Under the pieces are notes generated by a model. The model was not told the origin of the DNA, did not search any database, and was given only the letters and a program-made list of their open reading frames with translations. A stretch of 64,000 nt of DNA, taken from contig CALVDM010000012.1 in NCBI GenBank assembly GCA_944326335.1, positions 1 to 64,000 of the forward strand. The letters run 5' to 3'. Shown piece by piece: positions 60,000-64,000 of this stretch. Both the position numbers and the translations under genes were made by a program. Origin of the DNA: an uncultured Bacteroidales bacterium (GTDB lineage Bacteria; Bacteroidota; Bacteroidia; Bacteroidales; UBA932). Positions within the stretch are counted from its first letter, which is position 1. Each line of letters opens with the position of its first letter.

Positions 60000-60713
60000 A
60001 TGGAAAGAGACAGGTATCTCATATTGCTCGCAGGCGGATGCGGCAGGAGGATGGGTGCGGACAAGCCGAAACAATTCCTTGAGACAGGAGGGAAGGCGAT
60101 ACTGCACCACACCATGGACAAGTTCGCATCGGCTGTGGACAGGCTGAACATAGTGACAGTGCTGCCGGAGGGGTGGCGTGAAGCATGGAAGGACTATTGC
60201 TACACCCGCAACCTCATCTGGAGGCAGACCCTCGTGTCCGGAGGAATCACGAGATTCCACTCGGTCAGGAATGCGCTGGAGAAGATACCGGACGGGGTTG
60301 TCGTAGCGGTACACGACGGAGTGAGGCCGCTGCTCTCCCGAAGCATGATATCACGCTTCTTCGGTTATGCCGGACAATTTCCGGCAGTGGTCCCCGTGAC
60401 CCCATGCACGGACACCCTCAAAGTGATGGACAGGTCAGAAACCGTGGACGGTGAGACAAGGCTGGAAGGCGCGAAAGACAGTCACGTGGACAGGGAAAGG
60501 CTCTATGCCGCACAGACGCCGCAGATTTTCTGGTCCGAAGTCCTGAAGGAAGCATACAGGCAGCCGTATCTGCCGGAATTCACGGACGACGCATCAGTGG
60601 TGGAACGCCTCGGCACAAGGATAGAATACCGGCTCGGGGAACGGTACAACATAAAGATAACCACTCCGGACGACATGGTTGCAGCCGGAGCGTTGCTTGA
60701 CATCTTGGTCTGA
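60000..60713 (+). CDS. ispD: 2-C-methyl-D-erythritol 4-phosphate cytidylyltransferase
   Basis: A 237-residue enzyme that joins CTP and methylerythritol phosphate in the non-mevalonate isoprenoid pathway. Motifs: the CTP loop LLAGGCGRRMGADKPKQFL, VAVHDGVRPLL, AAQTPQIF and FTDDASVVERLG. The start is set at 60000 because the family N-terminus begins here; the frame extends 13 codons further up across the -7 box, which cannot be coding. It converges with the Lrp gene after 6 bases. Confidence 0.95.
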   Translation: MERDRYLILLAGGCGRRMGADKPKQFLETGGKAILHHTMDKFASAVDRLNIVTVLPEGWREAWKDYCYTRNLIWRQTLVSGGITRFHSVRNALEKIPDGVVVAVHDGVRPLLSRSMISRFFGYAGQFPAVVPVTPCTDTLKVMDRSETVDGETRLEGAKDSHVDRERLYAAQTPQIFWSEVLKEAYRQPYLPEFTDDASVVERLGTRIEYRLGERYNIKITTPDDMVAAGALLDILV

Positions 60714-60719
60714 CGCCGG

Positions 60720-61241
60720 TCAGTCCCCGTTCGAGCCCTGAGCCTTTCTCGCATTGGCCGAAAAGCTCGTGTTCTGGTACTCCTTGACCCACACCTGGCG
60801 CTCTATGGCCTGGTCGAGGGAAATCTGGGTTTCAGTGGACTGTACATACGGAATCTTCTGGATGGTGTTCACCAGAATCTCCATCAGATGGTCGTGGTTG
60901 AAGCAATAGATTTTCAGAAGAAGCGCGTACTTGCCCGTGACAAAGTGGCATTCCACAATCTCCGAAATTTTCTTGAAGGACTCGATGACTTCCGGATACT
61001 TGTTGGACTCGGACAAGGAGACACTTACAAAAGCGCAGACATTCAGACCGAGAGCCTGCGGCTTGACAAGGAGCCTTGATCCGGTGATGACACCGTTCGC
61101 CTCAAGGCGTTTCACTCTCTGGTGAATGGCGGCTCCCGAGACTCCGCATTCCCTTGCAATCTCGAGAAAAGGCATTCTTGCATTCTTTACCAGGAATGAC
61201 AAAATTTTCTGGTCAATCTGGTCAATGTGATAACTGTGCAT
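60720..61241 (-). CDS. Lrp/AsnC-family transcriptional regulator
   Basis: A 173-residue regulator with an N-terminal helix-turn-helix (about 6-60, IDQIDQKILSFLVKNARMPFLEIARECGVSGAAIHQRVKRLE) and a C-terminal RAM ligand-binding domain (about 70-150). Family members respond to amino acids. The targets are unknown; neither neighbour is an amino-acid gene. A near -7 box (TAACTTCG) lies at 61265-61272. The 147-base gap upstream is A/T-rich and otherwise empty. Confidence 0.93.
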   Translation of the reverse strand: MHSYHIDQIDQKILSFLVKNARMPFLEIARECGVSGAAIHQRVKRLEANGVITGSRLLVKPQALGLNVCAFVSVSLSESNKYPEVIESFKKISEIVECHFVTGKYALLLKIYCFNHDHLMEILVNTIQKIPYVQSTETQISLDQAIERQVWVKEYQNTSFSANARKAQGSNGD

Positions 61242-61388
61242 TACTATAACCCCTAAAATAATAGCGAAGTTATAATAAAATTTTTAAAAATACCGACAAA
61301 AAATTACAATTTATAATCATTTTCTTGATTATCGTAAACTTTCGACGGCAAATCAGGGCAGGGCTTTGAAATTTTAAATATTGGAATA

Positions 61389-63698
61389 TCAGCGAGTACG
61401 CCTTCTTTTCGACCTCCCGGTCGGGGTTTCCGTCTCAACTATCTTCACGCAGTCCGCCTCGGTGAGGGCTTCCGCATCCATACCTTTCGGAATGCGGTAA
61501 TTACCCCCTTCCGCCTTTATGTACGGACCGTAATTCCCGGCTATGACCTGGATTTCCCCGCCCTTGAATTCAGCAATTACCTTCTTCTCCTGCCTTGTGT
61601 CGGCGTTGTTGATGATTTCGATGCATTTCTCGAGCTCCACCCGCACCGGGTCAGTTCCCTTGGGCAGGGACACATTCCTGTCCCCGTATTTGAGATAGGG
61701 CCCAAAGCGTCCTTTCGTGGCGATTATGTCCACACCGTTGTACTGCCCGACCACGCGTGGCATGCTGAACAGTTTCAAGGCATCCTCGAGTGTTATGCTC
61801 TCTATGAGCTGGCCCGGGGCGAGGCTCGCGAACTGCCGGTTCTCCCCTTCCCCCTTCTGGATGTACGAACCGTATTTCCCGAACTTGGCCACAAGCATCT
61901 GCCCGTCGGCAGGGTCTGGACCGAGTTCCCTGCTCACATGGCTGTACTCCTTGCTGCTCAGAGTCTCTTCCACCTTCTCGTGGAACGGCTTGTAGAATTC
62001 GGAAATGAGGGTCTCCCATTTCATGTCTCCGGAGGCTATCTGGTCGAACTCCTTCTCGACATTGGCGGTGAACCCGTAGTCGAGAATCCGCCTGAACTTG
62101 TCGACAAGGAAGTCGGACACTATCATCCCTATCTCCTGAGGGAGCAGACGTCCTTTCTCTGCGCCCACGGTCTCCACCCTTTCAGACGCCGACACTTTCC
62201 CGTCCCTAAGGATATAGTCGCAGACATTCACCTTTTCGCCTTCCTTGTCCCCTCTCATTATATATCCGCGCCCCTCGGTCAATGTTGAAATTGTCGGGGA
62301 ATATGTGGATGGCCGTCCGATACCGAGCTCTTCCAGCTTTTTCACAAGCGTAGCCTCGGAATAGCGTGCCGGCGGGGCCGTGAACTTGCAGATTGCGGAA
62401 ACAGACACCTGGTCCATCGTCTCGCCCGTATGGAGTTCCGGAAGGATGACTTCGTCCTGGCCCTGCTCGTCGTCAGTAGATTCCATGTAAAGTTTGAGGA
62501 ACCCGTCGAAGAGCACCTCTGTAGCCTGGGCCGAGAACACCTCCGGGACGCTGTCCGACACCATCTTTATGTCGGTCTTCAGGACTTTTGCATCCGACAT
62601 CTGCGATGCGACCGTCCTTTTCCAGATAAGATCGTAGAGTTTCTTCTCCTGAGAAGTGCCTGAAATGGAGGTGTTGCTTATGAAGGTAGGACGTATGGCC
62701 TCATGGGCTTCCTGCGCGCTCTTGCTCTTTGTCCTGTACTGTCTCGGCTTTGAGTACCCGGCACCGAAGGTCTCCGTGATATATTCCCTGGCAGTATTTA
62801 TCGCCAGAGACGAAAGGTTCGTGGAATCCGTCCTCATGTATGTGATGAATCCGGATTCATAGAGCCGCTGGGCAATGCTCATTGTAAGGCTCACCGGGAA
62901 ATGAAGTTTCCGTGCGGCTTCCTGCTGGAGCGACGATGTTGTGAACGGAGCGGCGGGAGTCCTCGCGCCTTCCTTCCTGTCTATGCTTCCGATGCGGAAT
63001 ACCGCCCCTGCACACCTGGAAAGGAAATCCCTGGCACTTTCAGCCGTGTCGAAACGCTTGTCGAGCGCGGCCTTCACAGTCGTGCCTTCAGGCAGGGAAA
63101 CCGGGTGGAACACGGCTTCCATCCTGTAATATTGTTCTCTCCTGAAACCTATTATCTCCTTTTCACGGTCGACCACGAGCCGCAGGGCCACCGACTGGAC
63201 ACGCCCGGCCGAAAGCTTGGGCTGTATCTTCTTCCACAGTATCGGGGAGAGTTCGAAACCCACGAGGCGGTCGAGCACACGCCGGGCCTGCTGGGCATCC
63301 ACGAGGTCCATGTCTATGTCCCGCGGATTCTGTATGGCCTTCAGGATGGCATCCTTGGTGATTTCGTGGAAGACTATCCTCTTGGTATTCTTGCCTGCAA
63401 GCCCGAGTGTCTCGTAAAGGTGCCAGGATATCGCCTCCCCTTCGCGGTCTTCATCGGAAGCGAGCCACACGACGGAAGCTGCCTTGGCGGCCTTCTTCAA
63501 ATCTGCCACTATCGCCTTCTTGTCCGACGGTATCTCATAGATAGGCTTGAAACCATTCTCTATGTCGACACTGAGCTTGCTTTTGCTCAGGTCCCTGATA
63601 TGCCCCTGGCTGGATTTGACATTGAAATCCTTTCCAAGAAACTTCTGTATGGTTTTCGCCTTGGCCGGCGACTCTACGATTACCAGATTCTCCTCCAT
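61389..63698 (-). CDS. topA: DNA topoisomerase I
   Basis: A 769-residue type IA enzyme that relaxes negative supercoils. The Toprim domain (LVIVESPAKAKTIQKFLG; DEDREGEAISWHL), the active-site Tyr in GFITYMRTDSTNLS and the helicase-like core (SAQEAHEAIRPT) are present. The C-terminal 200 residues carry Topo_C repeats (AKFGKYGSYIQKGEGENRQ; ATKGRFGPYLKYGDRNV; GNYGPYIKAEGGNYRIPKG) instead of zinc fingers. I chose the ATG at 63698, which starts the family N-terminus, over a GTG ten codons upstream. Confidence 0.97.
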   Translation of the reverse strand: MEENLVIVESPAKAKTIQKFLGKDFNVKSSQGHIRDLSKSKLSVDIENGFKPIYEIPSDKKAIVADLKKAAKAASVVWLASDEDREGEAISWHLYETLGLAGKNTKRIVFHEITKDAILKAIQNPRDIDMDLVDAQQARRVLDRLVGFELSPILWKKIQPKLSAGRVQSVALRLVVDREKEIIGFRREQYYRMEAVFHPVSLPEGTTVKAALDKRFDTAESARDFLSRCAGAVFRIGSIDRKEGARTPAAPFTTSSLQQEAARKLHFPVSLTMSIAQRLYESGFITYMRTDSTNLSSLAINTAREYITETFGAGYSKPRQYRTKSKSAQEAHEAIRPTFISNTSISGTSQEKKLYDLIWKRTVASQMSDAKVLKTDIKMVSDSVPEVFSAQATEVLFDGFLKLYMESTDDEQGQDEVILPELHTGETMDQVSVSAICKFTAPPARYSEATLVKKLEELGIGRPSTYSPTISTLTEGRGYIMRGDKEGEKVNVCDYILRDGKVSASERVETVGAEKGRLLPQEIGMIVSDFLVDKFRRILDYGFTANVEKEFDQIASGDMKWETLISEFYKPFHEKVEETLSSKEYSHVSRELGPDPADGQMLVAKFGKYGSYIQKGEGENRQFASLAPGQLIESITLEDALKLFSMPRVVGQYNGVDIIATKGRFGPYLKYGDRNVSLPKGTDPVRVELEKCIEIINNADTRQEKKVIAEFKGGEIQVIAGNYGPYIKAEGGNYRIPKGMDAEALTEADCVKIVETETPTGRSKRRRTR

Positions 63699-63752
63699 AA
63701 AGCATTCACTTTTCATATACTCAGGCACAGGTCACCCCGGCCAACGAATCTG

Positions 63753-63784
63753 CAAAGTAAATCACAAACGGAGTAATTTTCAAA
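63753..63784 (-). promoter_or_regulatory. Promoter of topA
   Basis: TTTG (63781-63784) and TTACTTTG (63753-63760) on the minus strand are 20 bases apart. The -7 box carries the same A-to-T variant as the acpP promoter. The predicted leader to the ATG is about 50 bases. Confidence 0.65.
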
Positions 63785-63876
63785 ATTTTATTGGCGTTTT
63801 TACTGTATTTTCTGTTTTATTGTATTTTCTGCGTTATTTGGCCACTTCGTGTCCATTTATACTGTTGCGCCTCGAC

Positions 63877-64000
63877 AAAGGGTTGCCGGCGGCAACCCTT
63901 TACGTCGCCCTGCGGCCGACTGGCCCGTCTCAACCCCCGTTCCCCCTTTCAGGGGGTGCTTCGCTCCTTACAGTCGCGGTCCCTTCGGGACTTCTTAACC
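63877..64000. repeat. Multi-hairpin intergenic repeat, copy 2 (cut by window edge)
   Basis: The stretch opens with a perfect 11-base stem (63877-63887 with 63891-63901, loop GGC). Then come a weaker hairpin near 63904-63920, CCCCCT-TTC-AGGGGG (63942-63956) and GTCCC-TTC-GGGAC (63979-63991). The part from CTCAACCCCCGT to GACTTCTTAA matches copy 1 at 29941-30025 in order and wording, with differences inside the loops and stems. It is gene-free and may continue beyond the window. Confidence 0.7.

Noticed and set aside
61242..61388. Small RNA or gene between topA and the Lrp gene
   Set aside because: It is only A/T-rich sequence with a weak -7-like box. No stable fold or reading frame was seen.

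Overview
The window is chromosomal DNA from a member of the Bacteroidota, most likely order Bacteroidales; I would not name a genus. The evidence is a SusC/SusD pair with a FecI/FecR regulator, Bacteroidota-restricted families (DUF4294, DUF3098, DUF4270, DUF4876, S46 peptidase), lipoproteins with short lipoboxes, few Shine-Dalgarno sequences, and repeated promoters of the Bacteroidota type (-33 TTTG, 19-20 bases, -7 TAnnTTTG). No plasmid, phage, insertion sequence or CRISPR array was seen.

Layout. 1-600: two imperfect hairpins, a strong two-way terminator and a small membrane protein. 660-12772: a polysaccharide utilization locus. A FecI-type sigma factor and FecR anti-sigma control a SusC with an N-terminal signalling domain, SusD, a small surface lipoprotein, a GH28 pectinase-like enzyme carrying two tandem FISUMP domains, and a GH3 glycosidase. 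12898-23760: a 22-gene ribosomal cluster on the minus strand, running rplP to rplQ with secY, map, infA and rpoA. It starts at rplP with its own promoter, so the usual rpsJ-to-rpsC part is elsewhere. 23948-29854: DUF4294; lpxH, uppP, DUF3098 and ftsX (envelope); a truncated glycogen-synthase-like protein and a DUF4270 lipoprotein. 29873-30030: a multi-hairpin repeat, part of which recurs at the right edge of the window.

30065-46340: acpP, then a tightly packed run transcribed as TonB-dependent receptor, DUF4876 lipoprotein, DUF6850-like barrel, M16 protease, membrane polyferredoxin with an HMA-like tail, S46 dipeptidyl-peptidase and uvrC. A FISUMP lipoprotein gene diverges from its upstream end. 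I read the first six as one import system for peptides or peptide-bound metal, and it is the best candidate here for an undescribed system. 46450-52025: C69 dipeptidase, tRNA-Leu(UAA), YhcH-family protein, PAP2 phosphatase fused to a barrel-like tail, glycosyltransferase, ComF-like protein. 52079-64000: fabG, a short-form ahcY, the mreB-mreC-mreD-mrdA-rodA cell-shape operon, ispD, an Lrp regulator, topA and the second copy of the hairpin repeat.

All family names come from reading motifs by eye, without database searches. Gene-free stretches are short. The longest (23640-23947) holds two divergent promoters and the rplP leader.
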